A model generated the notes under the pieces. It searched no databases, was not told where the DNA came from, and was given only the letters and a program-made list of their open reading frames with translations. Of a stretch of DNA of 15,388 nucleotides, positions 8,699 to 15,388 are shown piece after piece; position 1 is the first letter of the stretch, and every line of letters begins with the position of its first letter. The translations under genes were made by a program, and so were the position numbers. This DNA comes from DASZMJ01 sp035551935 (GTDB lineage Bacteria > Planctomycetota > Planctomycetia > Isosphaerales > Isosphaeraceae). The stretch covers positions 1 to 15,388 of the forward strand of contig DASZMJ010000455.1 in NCBI GenBank assembly GCA_035551935.1, read 5' to 3'.

Positions 8699-9428
8699 GC
8701 TCTTCGACGCGGACGAGCAGGCGGAGGGCCTGGAGGAAGCGGTCGAGGCTGGCGGGGGTGATCGACTCCGGGGCGCGGAGGCGGATCACCTTGCCGGCGT
8801 CGGGGCCCCAGAGGTGGAGGTCCAGCCGGACGCCGGGCCGCTTAGCCCCGGGCAAGGGCTTGGCCTTGGGGATCGACGGGGCAGGGGCCTCGATCTCGAC
8901 CTCAGGCTCGGTCGGGTCGGGGCGGAGGATGCCGTCGTCGCCGAGGGCGCCGGCGAACCGGGCGGACTCGAGGAACGCGGCCGCCGCGGATTCCTTGGCG
9001 GTGGCCGTGATGTGGTGATGGTGATATAAGAGATTGGCGAGCCCCGGCGTCTCGGGCACCCGCTTGCCGGCCAGCCGCGCGGCCAGCTCGGCATAGAGGG
9101 GCGGCTCCAGCAGGGACCGCCGTCGCAGGCGGGGCAGGTCGTCGGCCGAGACCGGGTGCAGCAGCGATCGCGCCAGGGGCGTGAGGGTGTGCGAGTCCCC
9201 CTCGCTCGCCAGCAGGCCGAACTGCCGCGCCGAGCTGAGCCGAGCCGAGAAGGCATTCGTCTTGATGTTCGAATACCCCAATCCCGACGCCAGGGCCGCC
9301 GCCGAGAGGCCGTCGAGGCCGCGGGCGTCGATCGTCTCGCAGAAGCGGATGCAGTCGGCCAGCGGCACGCCCGGATACCGGGCGCTCCGGCCGCGGCGCT
9401 GGCCGTGGGCGGGGGCGTCGTTCGACAT
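8685..9428 (-). CDS. Uncharacterised winged-helix-like protein (possibly DUF5343-like)
   Basis: A 247-aa soluble protein. Residues about 18-110 look like two or three helical segments followed by a winged-helix pattern (AAALASGLGYSNIKTNAFSARL, then FGLLASEGDSHTLTPLARSL), reminiscent of DUF5343-type proteins whose N-terminal domain resembles a DNA-binding winged helix. A His run (LLYHHHHITAT) and an Ala-rich helix follow. The Pro/Lys linker (about 175-195) leads to a C-terminal strand-rich piece, VRLDLHLWGPDAGKVIRL. The ATG at 9428 has no strong Shine-Dalgarno. It starts 53 nt after the cytochrome gene stop on the same strand and is probably co-transcribed. The last codons (E-S-L-stop) lie inside the terminator repeat. 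Function unknown; the DUF assignment is from memory of the pattern. Confidence 0.75.
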   Translation of the reverse strand: MSNDAPAHGQRRGRSARYPGVPLADCIRFCETIDARGLDGLSAAALASGLGYSNIKTNAFSARLSSARQFGLLASEGDSHTLTPLARSLLHPVSADDLPRLRRRSLLEPPLYAELAARLAGKRVPETPGLANLLYHHHHITATAKESAAAAFLESARFAGALGDDGILRPDPTEPEVEIEAPAPSIPKAKPLPGAKRPGVRLDLHLWGPDAGKVIRLRAPESITPASLDRFLQALRLLVRVEEPESL

Positions 9429-9481
9429 GAGAATCCATGGACCGTTGGGGCCTCTCGGCGATGCCGCGGCGGGCCGGGGGC

Positions 9482-12400
9482 TCAGCGGCCCCCGCCGCCC
9501 TTCCGTGAGGCGTCGCCAGCGGCCTGCCCGCCGTTCGCGGGGACCTGCTTGAGGGTCTCGAGGAAGGCGATCAGGTCGTTGAAGTCCCTGGGAGTCAGGC
9601 CCTCGGCGAGGCCGGTGGGCATGATCGAGACGTCGGCAGGTTTGCGCTCGTCGATGTCGGCCTTGGCGAGCTTGATCCGCTTGGCGTCGGCGTCCTCGAC
9701 CTCGATGGCGTCGGCGGTCTCGACCTTGACGATGCCGGTGACGACCCGGCCGTCGTTGAGGGCGACGACGACCGGCTCGTACCCCTGCGAGATCTTGGCC
9801 GAGGGGTTCAGGACCGCGGTGATCAGCTCGCCCCTCGGGTACTTGGCGCCGACGCTCGACAGCTCGGGGCCGACGAGGCCGCCCTGGCCGCCGACGTTGT
9901 GGCACTTGACGCAGGCGACCCCCTTGAGGTCGAAGAACAGGGCCTTGCCGTGCTCGGCCTTGCCGCCGCCCTTGAGCGCCGCCTCGCGGTAGGCCTCGGG
10001 GTCGAAGCCGCCGGCCGGGGCGTTGAGGAAGGCGTAGTCGGTCGGCTCGGAGACCGCCACGGCGAACTGCCAGTTCCCCCCGGAGTTGCCGCATTTGATC
10101 ACGATCCGATTCGCCCCCGCGACCAGGGGCACGTCGAACTTCCCTTGCTCGTACTCGAAGCCGCGGTCCCCTTGCGAGTCGTAGACCTGATTGCCGTTGA
10201 CCCAGACGGTCAGGGTATCGTCGGAGCCTACGGTCACGTGGGCGGTCCGGTCGGCTTCGCTGCGGACCTCGGCGTAGCCGAAGGCCGACTGGCCGCTGCC
10301 GTCGGAGAAGACGCGGCCGAGGTTGACCTCGCCCTTCGGGTCGTGGGCCTGGACCTCGCGCCAGCGGGCGGGGTTGCCGTCCAGGCCGGTGAAGCTGGCC
10401 GAGAGGTCGACCGGCTTGTCGAGCGGGAACGGGGCCGCGTCGCCCTTCTTGAATGGGCCGAGGAGGCGCCACTGGAGGATCGGCCGCTGGGCTCGGTAGA
10501 TCCGCTTCAGCTCGGGGACGACCCGGGGCGACAGCTCCTTGCGGGCGGCGAGCTTGTCGAGCACCGGCGCGGCCTGGTCGCGGATCGCGCCGATGGCCCG
10601 GGCCGACTCGCGGCGGAGGTCGGGGCTCTTGCTGGCCAGGCCGCGGAGGTAGACGTGCAACGCCTTGATCTCGGGCAGGTCGGCGAGGGCGCGGGTCGCC
10701 TCGAATTGTGTGGACTCGTCCTCGGCGAGGGCGAGCAGGTCGGGGAACGACTCGCGGTCCTTCAAGGTCGCCAGGGCGCCGATGGCCGCCTTGCGGACGG
10801 CGAGGTCCTTGTCCTTCAAGAGCGGCCGGAGCCTGGCCGCGACCCCCTTCGGTTCGCCGACCTTGCCGAGCGCCTCGGCCGACGCCGCCCGGACCGGCGC
10901 GGCCGGCGAGCCGAGGGCCTTGACCAAGGCCGGCGCGACCCCCTTGGCCTTCAGGCCGCCGAGCGAGCGGATGACCCGAGGCTGGAGGGCCACCGGCACG
11001 TCGCGACGGGCGAGCAGGTCGGCCAGGGCCTTGGCGGCCTGGTCGCCGCCGATGGCCTCGACCGCGGCGATCGCGGCCTCCCGCACGGGCTCAGCGGCCC
11101 TGGGGTCGCGGAGTACCAGCGCCAGGCCCGGCAGCGCGGCCTTGTCGTTGAAGCCGCCCAGGGCCGCGATGACCTCGCGGCGGGCGTCCTGGTCCGTCTC
11201 CTCCGAGAGCCGGCGTCGCAATTCGGGCAGGGCGGCGCGGTCCTTGGCGTCTCGGACGGCCTTGACCGCCGCGATCCGGACCGGCGCGGCCGGGTCCTTC
11301 AGGGCTTGCCGGACCGCCTTGACCACGGCCTCGGTCCCCTTCCAGGCGATCGTCTTGGCCGGCGGCCCGCCGCGGGCCGGCTGGGTGCCCCACCACCGGC
11401 CGTCCCAAGGGGGGGCCTTGTGGTGCGACGCGGCCAGGAACCCGAGGGCCTTGGCCCGCTCGTCGGCCGGGTGCTTCGCGTCGGCCGCGTACCGCGACAG
11501 GACGGCGACGGCCTCGGGATCGTACACCTCTTCAAGCGACAGCAGGGCCCCCGCCCGGACCTTCGGGTCGCGGCCGGTCAGCCCTCGAGCGATGCCCTTC
11601 CAGTCGCCGATCCGCCGCAAGGCCACGCGGCTGGAGAAGGCGAGATACGGGTCGTCCTCGGCCAGGTGGGGCAGGATCGGGGCGACGGCCCTGGGGTCGC
11701 CGATGCGTCCCAGGGCGATGATCGCCTGGAGCCGGACGGCCGGCTCGCGATCGTTGAGCACGGGGACCAGGGCCGCGACGGCTTCCTTAACCTTCCGCTC
11801 GCCGAGGGCCCGCGCGGCCTGGGCGCGGAGGTCGGCCTCGCGGCCCTTGAGGATCGCGACCAGGGGCCCGGTCGCCCCGGGCGTACCGCCGGCGATCCCG
11901 TCGAGGGCCCAGATCAGGTGCCGACGGGCCAGCGGGGGCGTCGTCTCGGCGGCCAGGGCGGTCGTCACCGGCCCGAGCGCCGCCTTCCCCTTCTTGATCA
12001 GGGCGAGCTGCGCCCGCATCCGCTCGTTGAACGAGGGGTGGTCCAGCGCCTTGATCTGGGCGTCGATCGGGTCGTCGTCGGAGCCGCGGGGTTGTTGCTT
12101 GATCTCGTCTTTACATGTGACGGCGAACACCCGGCCGAGCTTCTCGTTCTTGTTGCCCCAGCCGCCCATGCTCCAGTCGGCGATGTAGAGGGTCTTGCCG
12201 TCGTAGGAGAGGGCCAGGTCGATGGGCCGGAAGTCGCCGACGTCGCCGGGGGAAACGAACTGCTCTTGATTGTCGATCTTGAACGAGGCCCCGTCGGGCT
12301 TGAACCGGAAGGCGGGCACCTCGCGCTTGCCCCACTCGGCCCAGAAGACGCGGCCGCGGTACTTCTCGGGCCAGGCGTCCTCCTTGTACACGACCCCGCC

Positions 12401-13225
12401 GCACGGCGAGCCGCCGCCGAACTCGGCGATGCGGTTGAGCATGCGGTCGGGGCGGTCGTGGTAGTCGTACGCGTAGCCGTAATAGCCGCCGTCGATGTGA
12501 TGCGTCACCCGAGTCCACCAGCCGAGGCCGTCGTCGGTATTGTCGTAGGTGAAGAGGTTGTCGCGGTCGTCGAGGTTGGGCTCGAGGTGGTTCCTCGTGC
12601 CCGAGGAGTAGAGCTCCAGCTTGGTGCCGTCCGGCCGGCAGCGGAGCACGCCGCCCCCCTTGAGGGTCACGGTGCTGCCGTCGCGGCCGTGGGCCTTCGG
12701 GACCCCCTTGTCACCGACCGAGATGTAGAGATAACCATCGATGCCGAACTGGAGGCCCGAGACGATGTGGTCGTTGAGGGCCCCCTTGATCGGCCCGGGG
12801 CCGAGGTCCTTATACAGCTCGGCCTTCTCGTCGGCCTTGCCGTCGCCGTCGGTGTCGCGGAGGACAGTTAATCGCGGCATGTTCATGACGTAGAGCGCGC
12901 CGTCGTGCCAGGCCATGCCGAAGATCGCGCGGAAGCCCTCGGCGAAGACGACCGGGTCCTTGCCGTCCTTGAACAGGAGGATGCGGCCGTTGTCCACCTC
13001 ATACGGGCCGACCTGGTCCATCGGGTCCTCGGCGACGAACAGCGAGCCGTCGGGCGCCGTGGCGACCTGGCACGGGTACTCGACGGCCGGGACCGCGGCC
13101 ACGAGGCGGATCTCGAAGCCGTCGGGCACCTTGGGCAGGCCGGCGCGCGCCGACGTCGGCCCGGCCGCGGCGATGGCCAGCAGCATCCAGGCGGGCCAGG
13201 CCCGCCGCATGGTCGCGATCCGCAT
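9482..13225 (-). CDS. Secreted PVC-type beta-propeller/HEAT/cytochrome c protein
   Basis: A 1247-aa exported protein of the planctomycete 'membrane-bound dehydrogenase' type. Order: signal peptide (1-28, cut after SARA); sugar-dehydrogenase-like beta-propeller (about 30-370) with a Ca-binding-type loop DTDGDGKAD at 124-132; HEAT repeats (about 395-905, e.g. RLQAIIALGRIGDPRA); a beta-sandwich resembling PA14/carbohydrate-binding modules (about 912-1065, SDDTLTVWVNGNQVYD); and a C-terminal c-type cytochrome domain with CVKCH at 1105-1109 and a likely distal ligand Met1202. It probably couples oxidation of an extracellular, perhaps carbohydrate, substrate to electron transfer; the substrate is not known. 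I chose the ATG at 13225, not the upstream in-frame ATG at 13366: AAGGAAAA at 13231-13238 and the signal peptide support it, and the earlier start lies upstream of the predicted transcript start. The winged-helix gene follows downstream. Confidence 0.93.
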   Translation of the reverse strand: MRIATMRRAWPAWMLLAIAAAGPTSARAGLPKVPDGFEIRLVAAVPAVEYPCQVATAPDGSLFVAEDPMDQVGPYEVDNGRILLFKDGKDPVVFAEGFRAIFGMAWHDGALYVMNMPRLTVLRDTDGDGKADEKAELYKDLGPGPIKGALNDHIVSGLQFGIDGYLYISVGDKGVPKAHGRDGSTVTLKGGGVLRCRPDGTKLELYSSGTRNHLEPNLDDRDNLFTYDNTDDGLGWWTRVTHHIDGGYYGYAYDYHDRPDRMLNRIAEFGGGSPCGGVVYKEDAWPEKYRGRVFWAEWGKREVPAFRFKPDGASFKIDNQEQFVSPGDVGDFRPIDLALSYDGKTLYIADWSMGGWGNKNEKLGRVFAVTCKDEIKQQPRGSDDDPIDAQIKALDHPSFNERMRAQLALIKKGKAALGPVTTALAAETTPPLARRHLIWALDGIAGGTPGATGPLVAILKGREADLRAQAARALGERKVKEAVAALVPVLNDREPAVRLQAIIALGRIGDPRAVAPILPHLAEDDPYLAFSSRVALRRIGDWKGIARGLTGRDPKVRAGALLSLEEVYDPEAVAVLSRYAADAKHPADERAKALGFLAASHHKAPPWDGRWWGTQPARGGPPAKTIAWKGTEAVVKAVRQALKDPAAPVRIAAVKAVRDAKDRAALPELRRRLSEETDQDARREVIAALGGFNDKAALPGLALVLRDPRAAEPVREAAIAAVEAIGGDQAAKALADLLARRDVPVALQPRVIRSLGGLKAKGVAPALVKALGSPAAPVRAASAEALGKVGEPKGVAARLRPLLKDKDLAVRKAAIGALATLKDRESFPDLLALAEDESTQFEATRALADLPEIKALHVYLRGLASKSPDLRRESARAIGAIRDQAAPVLDKLAARKELSPRVVPELKRIYRAQRPILQWRLLGPFKKGDAAPFPLDKPVDLSASFTGLDGNPARWREVQAHDPKGEVNLGRVFSDGSGQSAFGYAEVRSEADRTAHVTVGSDDTLTVWVNGNQVYDSQGDRGFEYEQGKFDVPLVAGANRIVIKCGNSGGNWQFAVAVSEPTDYAFLNAPAGGFDPEAYREAALKGGGKAEHGKALFFDLKGVACVKCHNVGGQGGLVGPELSSVGAKYPRGELITAVLNPSAKISQGYEPVVVALNDGRVVTGIVKVETADAIEVEDADAKRIKLAKADIDERKPADVSIMPTGLAEGLTPRDFNDLIAFLETLKQVPANGGQAAGDASRKGGGGR

Positions 13226-13336
13226 CGGTGTTTTCCTTGTCGTCGGTCGGGTCGGGCCGTTCGGGCGGGACGGTCGGCAAGCAGGCTTCGGGCGGGCCTC
13301 GCCCCGTTCGCCACGTCGCTCGGGGCGGCGTCGCCG

Positions 13337-13366
13337 ATTATACCCCCGCCCCGCGTCCCCCTTCAA
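13337..13366 (-). promoter_or_regulatory. Sigma70-like promoter of the cytochrome operon
   Basis: On the minus strand TTGAAG (13366-13361) and a perfect TATAAT (13342-13337) are spaced by 18 nt. Transcription would start near 13330, leaving a leader of about 105 nt before the ATG at 13225. The 324-bp divergent region 13226-13549 otherwise contains only a weak plus-strand -10 candidate, TAAGAT at 13482-13487 with no clear -35, for the phosphoesterase gene, and no further gene. Confidence 0.7.
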
Positions 13367-13549
13367 CGTAGCACGCCCCGCCCGACCGTCCCGCGTCGAC
13401 GCAATCCCAACCCGGACAGTCTTCCCTTATGAGCATGCGACCGTCTCGTGAACTGGCCTGGGACGACGACGCCTCGGCGGTTAAGATATGGACGTGAGAC
13501 GAATGGGAGACACCCAGACCCGGCAATCGGGCCGGGAGAGAGCGTCGAG

Positions 13550-14269
13550 ATGCCCGTCTTTTTCTGCAGCGACCCGCACGCCTTCCACCGCAACATCCTG
13601 AAGTTCTGCCGGCGGCTGGCCTTCATGACCGAGGCCGACCGCGCGGCGTTCCTGGCGATCGAGGCCGAGGGGGGCGACCTCCGCGGCTTCAAGGTCAGCG
13701 ACGAGTCGGTCGACGCCATGAACCGCGGCCTCGCGGCGAACATCAACGCCCGCGTCGGCCCCGACGACACCCTCTGGTGCCTGGGCGACTGGGCCTGGGG
13801 CAAGGGGGGCGACTACCGCGCCAACGCCCGCTGGTTCCGCGACCAGGTCCGCTGCCGCACGGTCAACCTCGTCTGGGGCAACCACGACGAACGCTCGATC
13901 CGCGACCTCTTCCACGAGGCCCACGAACAGGTCCAGGTCCGGGTCGAGGGCGTGCAGATCACGTTGAATCATTACCCGATGATCACCTGGGACGGGCAGC
14001 ACCACGCCACGGTGGCCGAGCCGAATCTCCACCTCTACGGCCACGTCCACGCCCGCTACCAGGCCGACCCCGACGCCAGCCCGCTCAAGGACGCCTCCGC
14101 CTGGCCGGCGCTCGACGTCGGCTTCGACGGCCACGACTACCACGTCTGGTCCCTCGTCGAGATCCTCGAACGGCTCCGCCCTCGCCTTGAGGCGTTCGAG
14201 TCGCTCAAGCGAGACCGTCGGCAGTTCGACCCCTTCCGCGGCCGCTCCCATCGCGTGGCGGGTGTGTAG
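13550..14269 (+). CDS. Calcineurin-like metallophosphoesterase (COG4186-like)
   Basis: A 239-aa single-domain protein with the full set of metallophosphoesterase motifs: D8-x-H10 (SDPH), GD at 79-80 (LGDWAW), GNHD at 110-113, His141 (LNHYPM) and GHVH at 164-167. These coordinate two metal ions and serve phosphomonoester or phosphodiester hydrolysis. The short, insert-poor layout resembles the predicted phosphoesterases of COG4186, which are found in bacteria and phages; the substrate is unknown. No signal peptide, so cytoplasmic. The frame is open upstream to an ATG at 13448, but the ATG at 13550 is chosen because the catalytic DPH motif begins right after it and GGGAG lies at 13534-13538. 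Residues 25-55 form a charged insertion between the first two motifs. Confidence 0.92.
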   Translation: MPVFFCSDPHAFHRNILKFCRRLAFMTEADRAAFLAIEAEGGDLRGFKVSDESVDAMNRGLAANINARVGPDDTLWCLGDWAWGKGGDYRANARWFRDQVRCRTVNLVWGNHDERSIRDLFHEAHEQVQVRVEGVQITLNHYPMITWDGQHHATVAEPNLHLYGHVHARYQADPDASPLKDASAWPALDVGFDGHDYHVWSLVEILERLRPRLEAFESLKRDRRQFDPFRGRSHRVAGV

Positions 14270-14287
14270 CGGGCCGCGCTGCCGGGC

Positions 14288-14413
14288 TCACGCCCCCGGC
14301 TCCCGCGCGCGGCACTCCTCGACTGGCCAGCCGAGCTGGTCCCACATCGCCAGCTTGTCCCACACCGGGCAACCGACATGCGGGTCGTGGGCGAACCCGG
14401 TGGCGACGGGGCG
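14288..14413 (-). pseudogene. Coding-like fragment, possible remnant of a minus-strand gene
   Basis: On the minus strand a frame ending at TGA (14290-14288) reads PVATGFAHDPHVG, then CPVWDKLAMWDQLGWPVEE and CRAREPGA. Nearly all codons end in G or C and three Trp occur in a protein-like amphipathic pattern, unlike random GC-rich DNA. The only in-frame start is GTG at 14365 (25 codons); coding-like bias seems to fade near 14413, just before the next plus-strand gene. It may be the 3' end of a gene truncated by rearrangement, or a small protein. I do not recognise the family. Confidence 0.3.
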
Positions 14414-14448
14414 TGTCCCCGGAACAGGCCATGAGACGGAGAATCGCC

Positions 14449-15267
14449 ATGATCGACACCGACCTGCTGGAATCCAATTTCGCCCGGATCGGCGCCCGGC
14501 TCCGGCGCGCCGACGGCCTCGGCCCCCGTCGCCGCCGGAACGTCGCGGGCGTCGCGGTCGCCCTCGACGTCCGGAGCGACCGCGATGGGGAGTACTTCGA
14601 GGTCATCGGCCGCCGCGAGGCCGAGGCCGACGTCGCGGTGCTCGACGTCCAGCCCGCCGACCGCCACCTGCTGCTCCTGGTCCGGGAGCGGGGCGCGAAG
14701 CACAAGTTCCTCTGCGGCCACGACGAGCGCCACTGGTTCGTCGCCGCCGTGCCCGAGTCCGCCCCGGTCGGCACCGTCCGGCAGGCGAAGGAGGCCCTCA
14801 AGCCCGTCGAGGTCCGGCGCGCCCAGGCCAATGCCGGCCTGCGGGCCGACGCCGGCAACCGCCGCAAGAACGCCGCCTACCGCCGCCAGGGGGAGTGGTT
14901 CTTCGTCCCCGCCCCCGGGCTGAAGATCGACGAGGCCCGGGTGCTCCGCAACGAGCCGATCACCCGCGGCAACGGCGGCAAGCCGCACCTCTGCGAGTTC
15001 TGCTACCGGAGCGGCGGCGAGCCGGTCTACGTCTGTCGCCGCTACCCCAACGGCATCGACGCGGCTCAGCACCGACTGATCCTCGAGGACCGGCCCGAGG
15101 CGAAGGGTTGGGGATGGAGGGTCATGATCCGCAACGCCCAGGTCTACGTCCGAGGCCGCGTCCGGCACGCGGACCACCGGACGATCATGCTGCACGGCTG
15201 GCACCGGGTCCTGATGAACACCGAGACCCAGGCCGTCGCCATGCGGAACGTCGCTTTCCTCGACTGA
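14449..15267 (+). CDS. Uncharacterised 272-aa protein with Cys/His motifs
   Basis: Family of unknown function. The frame could begin at GTG 14413, ATG 14431 or ATG 14449; the last is chosen because GGAGA at 14438-14442 lies 6 nt before it. The N-terminus (NFARIGAR, then ALDVRSDRDGEYFEV) is followed by HLLLLV and a striking KFLCGHDERHWFVAAVPE at 86-103. A basic stretch RRKNAAYRRQGEWFFVP spans 138-154, a CEFC pair lies at 182-185 with another Cys at 196, and a His-rich tail (about 240-252, HADHRTIMLHGWH) follows. The Cys and His clusters could bind metal, but the spacing fits no named zinc finger. No signal peptide or membrane segment. I have an impression that this pattern recurs in planctomycete and some mobile-element proteins, but cannot name a family. 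A coding-like minus-strand fragment lies just upstream. Confidence 0.85.
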   Translation: MIDTDLLESNFARIGARLRRADGLGPRRRRNVAGVAVALDVRSDRDGEYFEVIGRREAEADVAVLDVQPADRHLLLLVRERGAKHKFLCGHDERHWFVAAVPESAPVGTVRQAKEALKPVEVRRAQANAGLRADAGNRRKNAAYRRQGEWFFVPAPGLKIDEARVLRNEPITRGNGGKPHLCEFCYRSGGEPVYVCRRYPNGIDAAQHRLILEDRPEAKGWGWRVMIRNAQVYVRGRVRHADHRTIMLHGWHRVLMNTETQAVAMRNVAFLD

Positions 15268-15324
15268 CCCCGTCCGGATCGAGCCGGCGGGAACCAGCCC
15301 GTCCGTCGCAGAGACAGCCTCATG

Positions 15325-15343
15325 CTCCGCAGGTCCTGCGGAG
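15325..15343. terminator. 19-bp perfect dyad after the last gene (terminator-like)
   Basis: CTCCGCAGG-T-CCTGCGGAG is a perfect 9-bp inverted repeat about a single base, 57 bp after the stop of the 272-aa protein gene. An outer pair, ATGCTC (15322) and GAGCAT (15353), suggests a larger alternative stem. No T-tract follows, so it could be a factor-dependent terminator, an operator for a gene beyond the edge, or an interspersed repeat. The rest of 15268-15388 shows no gene. Confidence 0.5.
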
Positions 15344-15388
15344 AATACCGGCGAGCATCTCCGCACGAGGCCGCGACCGTCAGTTGCT

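Noticed and set aside
9899..12871. A 990-codon plus-strand open frame opposite the cytochrome gene
   Set aside because: Low-complexity mirror frame; the minus strand carries a signal peptide, HEAT repeats and CVKCH, plus matching promoter and ribosome site.
13226..13366. Upstream in-frame ATG at 13366 for the cytochrome gene
   Set aside because: It would put 47 Arg-rich residues in front of the signal peptide and lies upstream of the predicted transcript start; the ATG at 13225 has AAGGAAAA in position.
14137..15366. A 409-codon minus-strand open frame across the right end
   Set aside because: Shadow of the 272-aa gene and the phosphoesterase 3' end; no motif, and it contradicts the well-placed Shine-Dalgarno at 14438.

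Overview
The window looks like a chromosomal segment of a high-GC planctomycete, most likely of the Isosphaeraceae type. The evidence is very high GC3 in every real gene, a giant secreted protein with the PVC-specific architecture (N-terminal beta-propeller, HEAT repeats, C-terminal CXXCH haem domain), a receptor-type Ser/Thr kinase beside an FHA-GAF-PP2C protein, and intergenic DNA full of interspersed palindromic repeats. No rRNA, tRNA, CRISPR array, transposase or integrase is visible. The taxonomic call is an inference from architecture, not from a marker gene.

Layout. (1) 1-1510, minus: the N-terminal 503 codons of an exported TPR protein, cut by the left edge. (2) 1861-5403, plus: a two-gene signalling unit, a membrane-anchored Ser/Thr kinase followed 48 nt later by an FHA-GAF-PP2C (SpoIIE/RsbU-type) phosphatase. 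(3) 5404-6153: 750 bp without a convincing intact gene. It holds a perfect -10 box, a short ORF that starts like a Tat signal peptide, a perfect 36-bp inverted repeat, five direct copies of a GCCGAACGAACCCAC repeat and a 10-bp hairpin. (4) 6154-7749, plus: a COG2509-type FAD-dependent oxidoreductase. (5) 7835-8598, plus: a good sigma70-like promoter, a long leader and two TatA/B-family genes. (6) 8605-8698: a hairpin-rich bidirectional terminator between convergent units. (7) 13366-8685, minus: a promoter, a 1247-aa PVC-type cytochrome c/beta-propeller/HEAT protein and a small winged-helix-like protein of unknown function, ending at that terminator. (8) 13550-14269, plus: a calcineurin-like phosphoesterase. 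(9) 14288-14413, minus: a coding-like fragment, possibly a gene remnant. (10) 14449-15267, plus: an uncharacterised 272-aa protein with conserved-looking Cys/His motifs, followed by a 19-bp dyad.

How they may work together. The kinase and FHA-GAF-PP2C protein form a plausible phospho-Ser/Thr relay from an envelope sensor to a phosphatase output, but no STAS or anti-sigma partner is in view. The Tat genes supply export components without tatC. The cytochrome gene and winged-helix gene look co-transcribed, with promoter and terminator both visible. I see no complete new defence or mobile system; the least explained parts are the repeat mosaic at 5404-6153, the kinase's extracytoplasmic domain and the 272-aa protein at the right end. 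Several long ORFs antisense to these genes are frame shadows typical of high-GC DNA.
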